Positions 45,419 to 54,363 of a stretch of DNA of 64,000 nt are shown here, piece after piece. The DNA comes from Pseudomonadota bacterium (lineage in GTDB: Bacteria > Myxococcota_A > Polyangia > Polyangiales > Polyangiaceae): contig JAEWRL010000097.1 of assembly GCA_023398955.1 (NCBI GenBank), positions 203,389 to 267,388 of the forward strand, in the 5' to 3' direction. The first letter of the stretch is position 1. The number at the start of each line of letters is the position of its first letter. The notes beneath the pieces were generated by a model. That model ran no database searches, was not told where the DNA came from, and saw only the letters and a list, made by a program, of their open reading frames with translations. The position numbers were made by a program, and so were the translations under genes.

Positions 45419-48400
45419 ATGCGCACTAGCTTCTTCAGTTTGCTCTGGATGGGTGGGTTCTTGGTCCTCGCTGGCTGCTCGGGAGGGAGCCCGGGGGGCG
45501 GTCCGAGGCCCGGCGAAGAAGGCGGGGGCGCTGGTGGCGCGACGAGCACTGCAACTGGAGGCACCACGGCGACGGGAGGCATGGTGCTCGAGCCCAACGA
45601 TCCCGACGACCCCGAGACGAACCCCTGCCTCGGGGACGACCCTCCGGACTCCTGCGAGCTCAGGCCCTCTGGACCGGCTTGCGGCGACGGAGTGCTAAAC
45701 CAAGAGGGAGAGGAGTGTGACGACGGGAACAGCGTCCCCGGAGACGGCTGCACTGGTATCTGCCGCGTGGAGCCCAACTGGGAGTGTCCGCGCGCTGGCG
45801 AACCGTGCACGTCGCTCATTCGTTGTGGGAACGGCGTCATCGAAGCGGGAGAGGTGTGCGACGACGGCAACACGACGGATGACGACGGCTGCAATGCCAC
45901 CTGCGACGTGCTTCATGCGAGCTTCATCTGCCCCGAGCCCGGAGAGCCCTGTCAGCGGGTCGAGTTCTGCGGCGACGGCCGCATCAAAGGCGGCGAGAGC
46001 TGCGAAGACGGCAACACCCTAAGCGGCGACGGCTGCGACGCGGAGTGCAACAAAGAGGAAGGCTTTCGCTGCCAGATCCCTGGCCAGCCCTGTACGCCCA
46101 TCGAGATCTGCGGAGACGGGCGCCTGAGCGTGACAAACAGCGAAGCTTGCGATGACGGAAACGTCGTCGGGGCCGACGGCTGTTCCGCAGACTGTAAGTT
46201 CATCGAAGCGGGCTTCTTGTGCCCGACGCCCGGTGAAGCCTGTCAGAACCTCAATGTCTGTGGGAATGGCATCGTCACCGGCGCGGAGACCTGCGACGAT
46301 GCGAATGAGGACGACGACGACGGCTGTAAGGACTGTCAGGTCCAGGTGGGCTACGACTGTCCGTTCGCCGGGGCAAAGTGCATTCCCCTTTGTGGGGACG
46401 GCCTGCTGCTCCTCAGCGAGGTCTGTGATGACGGAAACAGGGACCCGGGTGATGGCTGCTCACCGGACTGCCGCTGGGAGGATGGCTTTGCGTGCAGCGG
46501 TGAGCCGGGCAGCTACACATGCCATACGACGACGTGCGGTGACGGTATCGTCGAAGGAACGGAGGGCTGTGATGACGCCAACGACGTGCTGGGTGATGGA
46601 TGCACGCCTGATTGCGTGCTCGAGCCGGTCTGCACCGGGGGCGAGTGCACGTCTGCCTGCGGCGACGGCCTTGTTGTCGGTGTCGACGAGACCTGCGACG
46701 ACGGCAACGCGGCGGGCGGGGACGGCTGTTCCGCGAACTGCCAGATAGAGCCTGGTTACGAATGCAACCAAGCACCGCTCGCGGACTCGATGACGGTTCC
46801 CATCGTGTACCGCGATTTCCGCGCCGGAGGGGACTTCGAGCCCACAGACGCCATGGGTGAGCACTCAGCCGTCACTGGCCTCATCAGCGCGACCTTGGAC
46901 TCCGAGGGCAAGCCGGTCTTCGTCGGCGATCCCGGGGAAGGTTACATCACGAGCGCCGACTCCTTCGCCCAATGGTATCGTGACGTCCCAGGCACCAACA
47001 GCGCGACCTACTCTGCGCTCGTACTCTGGGACGACGGCTCTGGTCGCTACGTGAATCGTTATGGAGAGGATGGCAGTCCCTGGCAGCGCGTCTCCAACCC
47101 TCAGGAGCACTGGTGTGGCAGCGTCGGCGATGAGGTGGACGGGGAGCCCTGCACCTATCTCTACGGCGCCTACTGCGAAGACCACTGGGAAGAGATGCTG
47201 GATTGCGTCGAGGTGGATGGCGCGTGGTACGGCGTCTTTCTCGAGGAACTGTATGATGGGAACCCGGTGTTCTTCCCCGTGGACGCCGACCCCTTCACTC
47301 CGGACTCGGAGCGCGGCTCGGCGTTGATCCCGAATGCCTATGACGGCAGCTGGTCGCCAGAGCCCGGCGAGCCCTTGCACAACTTCCACTTCACCAGCGA
47401 GGTCCGCTACTGGTTCGAGTTCGTGGCGGGCAACACCTACGTCCTCGACTTCATCGGTGATGACGATGTCTGGGTCTTCATCAATGACCGGCTCGCCGTA
47501 GACATTGGAGGGATCCATACGCCGGTGAATGGAGAGATCGTGATTGCTGCCGATGGCAGCGGCGACGTCACCATCACCCAGTCCGAATCCGCCACTGCGC
47601 CCCCCGTGAACCTCAGCGTCGAGCTCGGACTCCAGGACGGCCACGTTTATGAGATCGTCGTGTTCCAAGCCGAGCGCAAGAAGGATGCGTCCTCGTACAA
47701 GCTGACCCTGAGCGGCTTCAACGGCTCAGAGAGTGCTTGCGGTCCGATCTGCGGAGACGCGGAACTGTCGCCCGGCGAGCAGTGCGATGACGGCGTCAAC
47801 GCTGGCGGCTACGGCGTGTGTCAGCCTGGCTGCGTGCGCGGCGCTTACTGCGGGGATGGCATCACGCAAACCGCCGAGGACATCGAGGGCGCGAATGAGC
47901 AGTGCGACGACGGGACGAATATGAGCTCCTACGGAAGCGACGGTTGCGCCCCCGGGTGCATCGTTCCCCCGCGTTGCGGTGATGGAATGGTTCAAGGTAC
48001 GTTCGGGGAGACGTGCGACGATGGCGTCAACGATGGGACCTACGGCGGGTGTACGGACATCTGCCTCCACGCGCCTTTCTGCGGCGACGGCGCGACGGAC
48101 ACCGATTTCGGCGAGCAGTGCGACGACGGAGTCAATGACGGAAGCTACGGCAACTGCGCTCCCGGATGCGTTGCAGGGCCACGCTGCGGGGACGAGATCA
48201 TCCAAACCGAGTTCGGCGAGCAGTGCGATGATGGCAATCAGGAACCCGGCGACGGCTGCAACCAGATCTGCCGCGAGGAAGGGGTCTGCGGCGATGGGAG
48301 CGTCGACGCGGCCGGTGGCGAGGAATGCGATGATGGCGTGAACGACGGCGGCTACGGCGAGTGCGCACCGGGCTGCGTCCTCGGCCCCCGCTGCGGAGAC

Positions 48401-48604
48401 AACGTCGTCCAGGAGCAAGAGCAGTGCGACGGCGGGGATGACGCCACCGGGGCCTACGGCGAGTGCGCGCCGGGCTGTGTCTTTGGACCGCGTTGCGGCG
48501 ATGGTCGCCTGCAGCCCGCTTACGAAGAGTGCGATGACGGGAACAACACCGACGGCGACGAGTGTAGCGGCGCGTGCCGCGTCGAGATCCGCAGCCCCGC
48601 GTAG
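45419..48604 (+). CDS. DUF4215/myxobacterial Cys-repeat lipoprotein with fibro-slime domain
   Basis: A 1061-residue lipoprotein (signal ending VLAGC). Eight Cys-rich repeats of the form CGDGxxxxxExCDDGNxxxGDGC precede residue ~450; eight more follow residue ~770, ending near the C-terminus. Between them, at about residues 455-765, a fibro-slime/PA14-like domain is recognised by YRDFRAGGDFEPTD, SFAQWYRDVPGTN and FIGDDDVWVFINDRLAVDIGG. The repeats match the myxobacterial disulfide-repeat and DUF4215 families. A role in the extracellular matrix or adhesion is inferred from these families. The two repeat blocks are asymmetric in spacing: the N-terminal units are mostly GDGC-type, while the C-terminal ones often read CDDGVNDGxYGxC. 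Confidence 0.88.
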   Translation: MRTSFFSLLWMGGFLVLAGCSGGSPGGGPRPGEEGGGAGGATSTATGGTTATGGMVLEPNDPDDPETNPCLGDDPPDSCELRPSGPACGDGVLNQEGEECDDGNSVPGDGCTGICRVEPNWECPRAGEPCTSLIRCGNGVIEAGEVCDDGNTTDDDGCNATCDVLHASFICPEPGEPCQRVEFCGDGRIKGGESCEDGNTLSGDGCDAECNKEEGFRCQIPGQPCTPIEICGDGRLSVTNSEACDDGNVVGADGCSADCKFIEAGFLCPTPGEACQNLNVCGNGIVTGAETCDDANEDDDDGCKDCQVQVGYDCPFAGAKCIPLCGDGLLLLSEVCDDGNRDPGDGCSPDCRWEDGFACSGEPGSYTCHTTTCGDGIVEGTEGCDDANDVLGDGCTPDCVLEPVCTGGECTSACGDGLVVGVDETCDDGNAAGGDGCSANCQIEPGYECNQAPLADSMTVPIVYRDFRAGGDFEPTDAMGEHSAVTGLISATLDSEGKPVFVGDPGEGYITSADSFAQWYRDVPGTNSATYSALVLWDDGSGRYVNRYGEDGSPWQRVSNPQEHWCGSVGDEVDGEPCTYLYGAYCEDHWEEMLDCVEVDGAWYGVFLEELYDGNPVFFPVDADPFTPDSERGSALIPNAYDGSWSPEPGEPLHNFHFTSEVRYWFEFVAGNTYVLDFIGDDDVWVFINDRLAVDIGGIHTPVNGEIVIAADGSGDVTITQSESATAPPVNLSVELGLQDGHVYEIVVFQAERKKDASSYKLTLSGFNGSESACGPICGDAELSPGEQCDDGVNAGGYGVCQPGCVRGAYCGDGITQTAEDIEGANEQCDDGTNMSSYGSDGCAPGCIVPPRCGDGMVQGTFGETCDDGVNDGTYGGCTDICLHAPFCGDGATDTDFGEQCDDGVNDGSYGNCAPGCVAGPRCGDEIIQTEFGEQCDDGNQEPGDGCNQICREEGVCGDGSVDAAGGEECDDGVNDGGYGECAPGCVLGPRCGDNVVQEQEQCDGGDDATGAYGECAPGCVFGPRCGDGRLQPAYEECDDGNNTDGDECSGACRVEIRSPA

Positions 48605-48802
48605 GGGACCAGGCCCCAAGTCTCGGCGCCGCTCTTCGGTCCGAGCCGCGCCCGCACTCGTACGACAAACTGTCGTGGGCGGGCGATGGCCGGAGACAGC
48701 TTGTCCCATCCGAAGCAGGGGCACGCCACCTCGAATGCACCCTTCACCGCAGGCACCGAGGTGTCCGGAACGCATGGCATCGCTATTGCTCGGTGCGAAG
48801 GT

Positions 48803-49546
48803 ATGGTGTCGCCATCCCCTCGCCTCCTCGACGCAGCCAGCCCCCGTCTCCAGCACCCGGCCCACAGACGCTGGGGTGCACCTGCGGGGACGCTCGCAGC
48901 GGAGGTCCTCCCTGGCGAGCGCTGGCTCGCACGACCCGACGAGCTGCTGACCACGGTCGTGGGCTCGGGGTGTTGCGTCTGCGTTCGCCACCGCGCCTCA
49001 CACGTGTCAGGCATGGTGTCCTTGCTCCTGGCGACTCGAATCGACGCCCTCTGGTGCATCGAACACTGCCTTCAAGCTTTGGAGGACCTGACCGACGCCG
49101 TATTGCGGGTATCTGGCGGCGAGAGTCTAGCTGAGCTGGGTGTGTGGGCGGTCCTCGGGGGTGATGTAGGAGTACTTTCCGCCGAGGACAGAGAATTCCA
49201 GAACGGGATAGTTAGCGGGCTTTTGCGGGACTACGGGGCTCCCGTGATCGAGCTCCAGCATGGCCGCAGCAGGCCGTTGAGTGTTTGCTTCGAGCCCCAC
49301 TCCGGAGAGCTGACCTTGAGCGAACTCGAACCGCTATCCGTGGCACGACTGCAACAGGATCTCGATTGCCTCGTGCGCTTGCAATGGCAGCACGACCAAC
49401 GCATCAAGGGCCGACGCCGTCACAGAGCGGGTCGGTCACCGAGAGCGTCGTCGGCAGGTGCACGCCTATTCGTGCCTGAACCTGCTCCAATCGATGCCCA
49501 ACTTGCGCATCTTGGCGCGAAGGGTGTGCGGGTTCGTGCCAAGTAG
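48803..49546 (+). CDS. CheD-like protein with altered active site
   Basis: A 247-residue frame with CheD-like order: VLPGERWLARPDELLTTVVG, then GSGCCVCV where CheD has LGSCVAV, then SGMVSLLLA where CheD has GGMNHFLLP, then VWAVLGGD and FEPHSGELTLSE. The catalytic Cys is present (shifted by one), but the catalytic His seems replaced by Ser. CheD deamidates chemoreceptor glutamines, so this may be a non-catalytic relative. The start is uncertain (ATG 48803 or 48686). Its 3' end overlaps the convergent sigma-54 activator gene by 81 bases. No chemotaxis genes are nearby. Confidence 0.5.
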   Translation: MVSPSPRLLDAASPRLQHPAHRRWGAPAGTLAAEVLPGERWLARPDELLTTVVGSGCCVCVRHRASHVSGMVSLLLATRIDALWCIEHCLQALEDLTDAVLRVSGGESLAELGVWAVLGGDVGVLSAEDREFQNGIVSGLLRDYGAPVIELQHGRSRPLSVCFEPHSGELTLSELEPLSVARLQQDLDCLVRLQWQHDQRIKGRRRHRAGRSPRASSAGARLFVPEPAPIDAQLAHLGAKGVRVRAK

Positions 49547-50992
49547 GCGCGCAGCCCCAGCGAGCCCTTCGATCTGACCGGATGCGCGCGTCAGTGCCTG
49601 CTCGATGTGCCTTCGCGTTGCCTCTTCGAGCGTTGGAAAGCCATCCGCGTCGTCCACGGACGGGCCTACACTCGAACGTACCCGCTCCATGGTACCTAGC
49701 GCGCCGCGAACATCGAGGTGGCGACCGTTACCGAGGATCGCGGCGCGCTCGATGACGGCGGCCAGCTCCCGCACGTTGCCAGGCCAATCATACCGCGCGA
49801 GCAGATCGAGATCCTGATTCGTGACTGGCAAGGGTTGCCCACCCAACCGCATCCCAGCATGCCAGGCAAAGTGTGCAGCGAGCGCCGGGATATCCGACTG
49901 CCTCTCTCTCAGGGGCGGAAGACGGATGGGGAAGACACTGATCCTATACCAAAGGTCTTCACGGAACGTGCCCGCGTTCACCATCTCCGTCAGGGAACGG
50001 TGAGTCGCCGCCACGATGCGTACGTCGACTGTGATAGAGTGCTGACCCCCTACTCGTTCCAAGGTACCTTCCTGCAGAACCCGCAGGAGGCGAACCTGCG
50101 CAGCCAGTGGGAGCTCCCCGATCTCATCAAGGAACAAGGTACCGCCATCCGCGCGCTCGAACCATCCTGCACGGGCGGCGACGGCGCCCGTGAAGCTGCC
50201 GCGCTCATGTCCGAAGAGCTCCGAGTCCACCAATCCCGGAGGGATTGCGCCACAATTGACGCGCAGCATCGGACCGTTGTTCCGGCGCGATCTCGAATGG
50301 AGCGCGCGAGCCACGACTTCCTTTCCAGTACCGGTTTCCCCGAGAAGCAGGACCGGCACGTCGGCGGCGGCTACCTGTTCCATGCGGCGCATTACGTCCC
50401 GGAACCCCGCGTCTGCGCCAACAATCGTGCCCATCACGTCCTGCCGGCCGAGCTTCGACAACAGCGTACGATTGTCGGCCTCGACCATCTCGCGAAGGCG
50501 GGCAAGCTCCTGGATACGTCGGTGAGTGGCGAGAGCCGCCTGGAACGGCTCCACCAGCTGTTCCACGGCCTTCTTGTGGGGCTCGCCGACGGCGCCCGCA
50601 TCCGTCAGCAGAAGCAGGACGCCCAGGGTCGATTCCTCGTTGTCCGTCCCGAGTGGTCCCGCCGCGATGTCCATCGCAAGCTCACTGCCGACGATCGCTT
50701 TGAGCAGCGGGAGATCGCGGCCGGTGCCCATGAGCACCTCCCGACTGCCGTACCAATCTAGGATCCGCTGCAGCTGCTTCGCCGTGCAGGAACTGTGTGG
50801 AGCAACGATGGCTTCCGCTCCTGGCACCCGGCCGAAGGCCACCGTCGTCCAAGACATCGCCTTCACATCCAGCGTCCGAACTGCGATGCCGATCACGGCC
50901 AGCTCCTCGGCAACCAGCTCCAGAATGCCCGTGACGGAGTCATCGAGGCGAGACTGGCTAAAGAGTTCCTTCCATATCCGAGAGGCGAGCAC
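49466..50992 (-). CDS. Sigma-54-dependent activator with GAF-like sensor
   Basis: A 508-residue bacterial enhancer-binding protein. The N-terminal ~170 residues look like a GAF-type sensor (SIVG/VLLLLTDAG strands). The AAA+ core holds GETGTGKE (Walker A), GSFTGA (the sigma-54 contact loop, a common variant of GAFTGA), DGGTLFLDEIGELPL and RIVAATHR. A Fis-type helix-turn-helix ends the protein (AARLLGTNPHTLRAKMRKL). It activates sigma-54 promoters on an unknown signal. The ORF lies opposite to the CheD-like gene end. A missing receiver shows it is not a two-component regulator. Confidence 0.92.
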   Translation of the reverse strand: MLASRIWKELFSQSRLDDSVTGILELVAEELAVIGIAVRTLDVKAMSWTTVAFGRVPGAEAIVAPHSSCTAKQLQRILDWYGSREVLMGTGRDLPLLKAIVGSELAMDIAAGPLGTDNEESTLGVLLLLTDAGAVGEPHKKAVEQLVEPFQAALATHRRIQELARLREMVEADNRTLLSKLGRQDVMGTIVGADAGFRDVMRRMEQVAAADVPVLLLGETGTGKEVVARALHSRSRRNNGPMLRVNCGAIPPGLVDSELFGHERGSFTGAVAARAGWFERADGGTLFLDEIGELPLAAQVRLLRVLQEGTLERVGGQHSITVDVRIVAATHRSLTEMVNAGTFREDLWYRISVFPIRLPPLRERQSDIPALAAHFAWHAGMRLGGQPLPVTNQDLDLLARYDWPGNVRELAAVIERAAILGNGRHLDVRGALGTMERVRSSVGPSVDDADGFPTLEEATRRHIEQALTRASGQIEGLAGAARLLGTNPHTLRAKMRKLGIDWSRFRHE

Positions 50993-51043
50993 GGCGGGAG
51001 TATGGCACAGCCAAGGAAGGATTGGACGCTGGATCTTGGGAGG

Positions 51044-51955
51044 TCAGAGGCCCAGCAGGAGCAATATCTTGAGCTGGGGGCGTCCGTCGGGACCTGAGAC
51101 CCGACGGACGGCAAGTCCGAAAGAACCCGCTCGTGCCTGGCGGGCGGCGGCAGGCAGGACGAACTGACCAGTGTCCCAGAGCAACTGTCCTCCGACCGAG
51201 ACGCCGGCGACTCCGTCGATGGGTTTCCTCGAGAGCTCGTTGGCCACCGCCTCGCCCACGGCCTGAAGGCTGCGGGGGCTCGGCTCCATAGGAAGCTCGC
51301 CGATGTGCGACTCCGCGAGTTCATCGAGCCTTCGGTTCGAGCGGAGCGGAGCGAGACCTGCCGCGCGCCGCTCCGTCTCGAGCGTATGGATGATACTACG
51401 GCGCGCTTCAGCAGGGCTCTGAATCTGGCCGGGCTTGGCGAAGACCTGCGTGAAGACCAGGTTGCGGGGGTCCTCGACGCCGCCTTTGACGATCCCTATA
51501 CCTACGTTTGTCACACTCTGGGCCATGATGTTCGCATGGTGACCTGGGCTGGCCAGCAAGACATCCTGACCCGTATCGACGTCGGGCGCCTCAGCCAGGT
51601 TCTCTCGCGCCTCGATGGCCAGGTATCCCGCGCGCGCCAGGCGGTCGTCGAGACCCCCGGTGCTCGGCGACTCATGGGCAAAGAAGCGGTTCGTGTGCAT
51701 ATCGTGGGAGTGGGCGCGCGCTACATCTGCCAGCTCGTCGTCGTACGTGAGCGGCGCCAGACCCACCGCCGCACGATCCCGGTTCAGTCGCTTTGCCATC
51801 TGGTGCTCGAGCACCTGGATTTCGGCCGTAACAGGAACCTTCTCGTAGCCGGCGCCGAACTTCCCCCCCCGCGCACCGCCAGCACAGCCCGAAAGAGCGA
51901 CGACAAGCGCGACAGAGAGAGGCCGGACGAGGTGGAGGAAGCGGTTCTGGTGCAT
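51044..51955 (-). CDS. CAP-domain (SCP/PR-1) lipoprotein
   Basis: A 303-residue lipoprotein; the signal peptide ends VVALSGC. The start at 51955 is set by the family N-terminus; the open frame upstream is antisense. The CAP domain lies at about residues 55-170, with LNRDRAAVGLAPLTYDDEL, ARAHSHDMHTNRFFAHESP, and GHHANIMAQSVTNVGIGI, the usual His/Glu signature. A second CAP-like half may follow near 190-260 (IIHTLETERRAAGLAPL), but it lacks the key His. Role in bacteria is unknown. It lies downstream of the rhomboid gene in divergent orientation. Confidence 0.85.
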   Translation of the reverse strand: MHQNRFLHLVRPLSVALVVALSGCAGGARGGKFGAGYEKVPVTAEIQVLEHQMAKRLNRDRAAVGLAPLTYDDELADVARAHSHDMHTNRFFAHESPSTGGLDDRLARAGYLAIEARENLAEAPDVDTGQDVLLASPGHHANIMAQSVTNVGIGIVKGGVEDPRNLVFTQVFAKPGQIQSPAEARRSIIHTLETERRAAGLAPLRSNRRLDELAESHIGELPMEPSPRSLQAVGEAVANELSRKPIDGVAGVSVGGQLLWDTGQFVLPAAARQARAGSFGLAVRRVSGPDGRPQLKILLLLGL

Positions 51956-52103
51956 CGTGGCCGTCCAATGGGGTAAAAAACGGCGGCAGCCTCTGCTCGC
52001 TTTAGCAGATTCGTGCGCCGACGGCCTGGACGTCCATCCGGACTCCAGGGGCCGCCCAGAGGCGCTGGCACCACTTCTCCGCAAGCGCCAGAGTTCCCCG
52101 TCC

Positions 52104-53312
52104 ATGGCCAAATCCCCGTTGACTTTAGAGAGGCTCGCCGATGGCATTCGCCGGGGCCCCACTGCGGAGAAGGCGCGGCAGCCTGGGGGCGGGCCTACCC
52201 CCAGCACGGCACCCGGCACTGACGAGCTGGCTACCCACCAGTTCGTCAGTGACCTGATTCGGCTCGTGCCGCGCCCTTGGGGCACCTACGCCTTCCTGGG
52301 CATGAACCTCGTGGTCTTCGTCGCCATGGTGGTGAGCGGCAGCGACGTGCTGAACCCCAGCCCAGAGCAAATGCTCGCGTGGGGTGCCAACTTCGGACCA
52401 AGGACGCTCGGAGGGGATTGGTGGCGCCTCGTCAGCAGCACGTTCGTCCACGTCGGGCTCGTCCATCTCGCCTTGAACATGTATGCCTTGTTCGCCGTGG
52501 GACCCATGGTCGAGCGATTCCTTGGAACCCCTAGTTATGTCGTCACTTATATTTGTGCTGGAGTTCTGGGGAGTATTGCATCCGTAGCTTGGAACCCATG
52601 GGTAGTCTCCGCTGGCGCTTCGGGCTCCCTGTTCGGACTCTTCGGCTGCCTCGTCGGCGTGCTCGTCGCACCTTGGGTAAGACCTCCGAGGCGGCTGCTC
52701 GCCAGCACGCTGAAGATGGTGGGATTCTTCCTCGTACTGAACCTCGCCTATGGATTGATGGCAACGAACATAGATATGGCAAGCCACCTCGGGGGCCTCG
52801 CTGGCGGCATCGTCTTTGGCTTCTCGCTCGCGCGTCGCATTTCCCCAAGAACGCCCTATTGGCACGCCCGCCGCACCCTCGCCGGAGCCGCCATGGGCGC
52901 GCTGGCTCTTGGATTGCTCGCTTTCAGCGTGCCCAACAGCTCTGTCCATATCCAGCGCGCCTGGGACGACCTGATCGACACGGAGCAAAGCGTCGTCCCC
53001 CTCTCGCACGAGCTTGGTAGAGCATTCGATGCGGGTGAGTTGGATGATGCGGTGTTCGTAAGCCGGATGCGCAGCGAGGTCATCGAACCTTGGCGGGCAA
53101 GCATCCATTCCATCGAGCAACTGCCAACCGGCACCGAAGCCACCGACGAAGTGGGCGCTCGGCTCCGAACCCTCCTACGCTACGCGCGCCACCGTGAGAA
53201 GGGCTGGCAGCTCCTCGTGTCCGCCGTGGAAACCGGCTCCGCAGAGCTCTTGCGGCAGGCAGACGACGCACAACGGGAGGCAAACCGCATCCTGAAGGCC
53301 GGCGACGACTAG
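52104..53312 (+). CDS. Rhomboid-family intramembrane serine protease
   Basis: A 402-residue protein with six to seven membrane segments. It carries HLALNMYALFAVG, the catalytic GASGSLFGLFG (Ser in the fourth core helix) and the catalytic-type His in ASHLGGLAGG. These are the rhomboid dyad motifs, so it is probably active. A ~60-residue cytoplasmic N-terminus and a ~130-residue helical C-terminal tail, rich in Arg and Glu, are extra. The ATG at 52104 is chosen over the longer frame by homology. It cleaves membrane-protein substrates that are unknown here. Confidence 0.9.
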   Translation: MAKSPLTLERLADGIRRGPTAEKARQPGGGPTPSTAPGTDELATHQFVSDLIRLVPRPWGTYAFLGMNLVVFVAMVVSGSDVLNPSPEQMLAWGANFGPRTLGGDWWRLVSSTFVHVGLVHLALNMYALFAVGPMVERFLGTPSYVVTYICAGVLGSIASVAWNPWVVSAGASGSLFGLFGCLVGVLVAPWVRPPRRLLASTLKMVGFFLVLNLAYGLMATNIDMASHLGGLAGGIVFGFSLARRISPRTPYWHARRTLAGAAMGALALGLLAFSVPNSSVHIQRAWDDLIDTEQSVVPLSHELGRAFDAGELDDAVFVSRMRSEVIEPWRASIHSIEQLPTGTEATDEVGARLRTLLRYARHREKGWQLLVSAVETGSAELLRQADDAQREANRILKAGDD

Positions 53313-53345
53313 CGCTGCGGTGAAGACTGGTCTGGCTGGTGGTCC

Positions 53346-54131
53346 TCATTCCACGCAGGCGGCGCCGACCTCGCCAAACCTGCAACCATTCGGGCAGTGC
53401 GTGAGGACGAGCTGGTAGTCCTCGCTGCAGGTGCGCAGGGTCGTCGCGTTCGAGCACACGGTGACGCCCGGCGCGTTGCAGTCCTTGCAGTGAGGCGTCG
53501 GCGAGCGCAGGCAACCCAGAGGACAGGGCACGCTGTCCCAACCCGTACGCGTCTCATTGCAGGTGAGCAACAGTTCGGCTCCGACCTCACCAGTGCAGGC
53601 AGTTTCGCCGTAGACACATGCGCTGCACGTGGCCCGTTCGGCGTCACAGACTTCATCGTCACCGCACTCGCGGAGCTGCACCCATGCACCTGCCTCACAT
53701 ACTTCGAGGCGTGCCCCGTCACAGCGAACCTCGTCCTCGGAGCACACGGCGCAGACTTCCCGGTCCGCGTCACAGAACTGGCCCGCTTCGCAGACCCGCT
53801 GCTCGACCCACACGCCGTCCTCGCAACGCTCGAGGGCCTGATCATTACAACGATAGGATCGAGCCGTGCACACGAAGCAGCGGCGCTTCTTCGATTTGCA
53901 GAGCTCCTGGGAGGCGCAGCGTTCGACAAGGAGCCACGCCTTGCCGTCACACCGTTCGAGGGCTCCATCTGCACAACGGTACCGGTCGAGCTCACACTTT
54001 CCCGTCGGCGCAGTGCTGCCAGCCCCCGCGGCAGCCTCATCGCTCACCTCGTACTGATCGAAAACGAAGCCGCACCCGTGGCACAGCAGAGCGCCAATGG
54101 AGACCACCAGCCATTTCTTCCCCCTTGACAT
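53346..54131 (-). CDS. Lipoprotein with tandem Cys-rich repeats
   Basis: A 261-residue lipoprotein; the signal ends LLCHGC. After it come about five repeats of roughly 40 residues, each with about six Cys. The clearest units read YRCNDQALERCEDGVWVEQ and RCDGARLEVCEAGAWVQL, sharing a C-x(n)-LExC-x-xGxWV pattern, and units 4 and 5 are more diverged. Such repeat proteins are common in Myxococcota and probably fold with disulfides at the cell surface. No function is known. It is convergent with the rhomboid gene, leaving 33 bases. Confidence 0.75.
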   Translation of the reverse strand: MSRGKKWLVVSIGALLCHGCGFVFDQYEVSDEAAAGAGSTAPTGKCELDRYRCADGALERCDGKAWLLVERCASQELCKSKKRRCFVCTARSYRCNDQALERCEDGVWVEQRVCEAGQFCDADREVCAVCSEDEVRCDGARLEVCEAGAWVQLRECGDDEVCDAERATCSACVYGETACTGEVGAELLLTCNETRTGWDSVPCPLGCLRSPTPHCKDCNAPGVTVCSNATTLRTCSEDYQLVLTHCPNGCRFGEVGAACVE

Positions 54132-54363
54132 GCCGTTCGACCGAGTCATTTCCGAGGCACTAGAGTACCGTGACGGCGCCCGGCTCGCACGAGTCAATCA
54201 GTGACACCAAGCCTGGGCTGCAGATTCGAACCGCCAGTCGGTATCGTTTCCCCATGGCAGAGCAGACGCAGAAGCTCCCGTTAACGACCCGGTCCATCGT
54301 GGCGGGTTGCGTCACGCGGACACTGGAACGAGGATTCGATGCAGCCGAGAGGAGGACTGCTTC

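Noticed and set aside
45650..48600. DNA-level repeats in the fibro-slime gene considered as a CRISPR-like array
   Set aside because: They are protein-coding DUF4215-type repeats with variable spacing and no leader or cas genes.
54215..54240. GGTTCGAATC on the minus strand, resembling a tRNA T-loop
   Set aside because: No five-base T stem, acceptor stem or D-arm fits around it.
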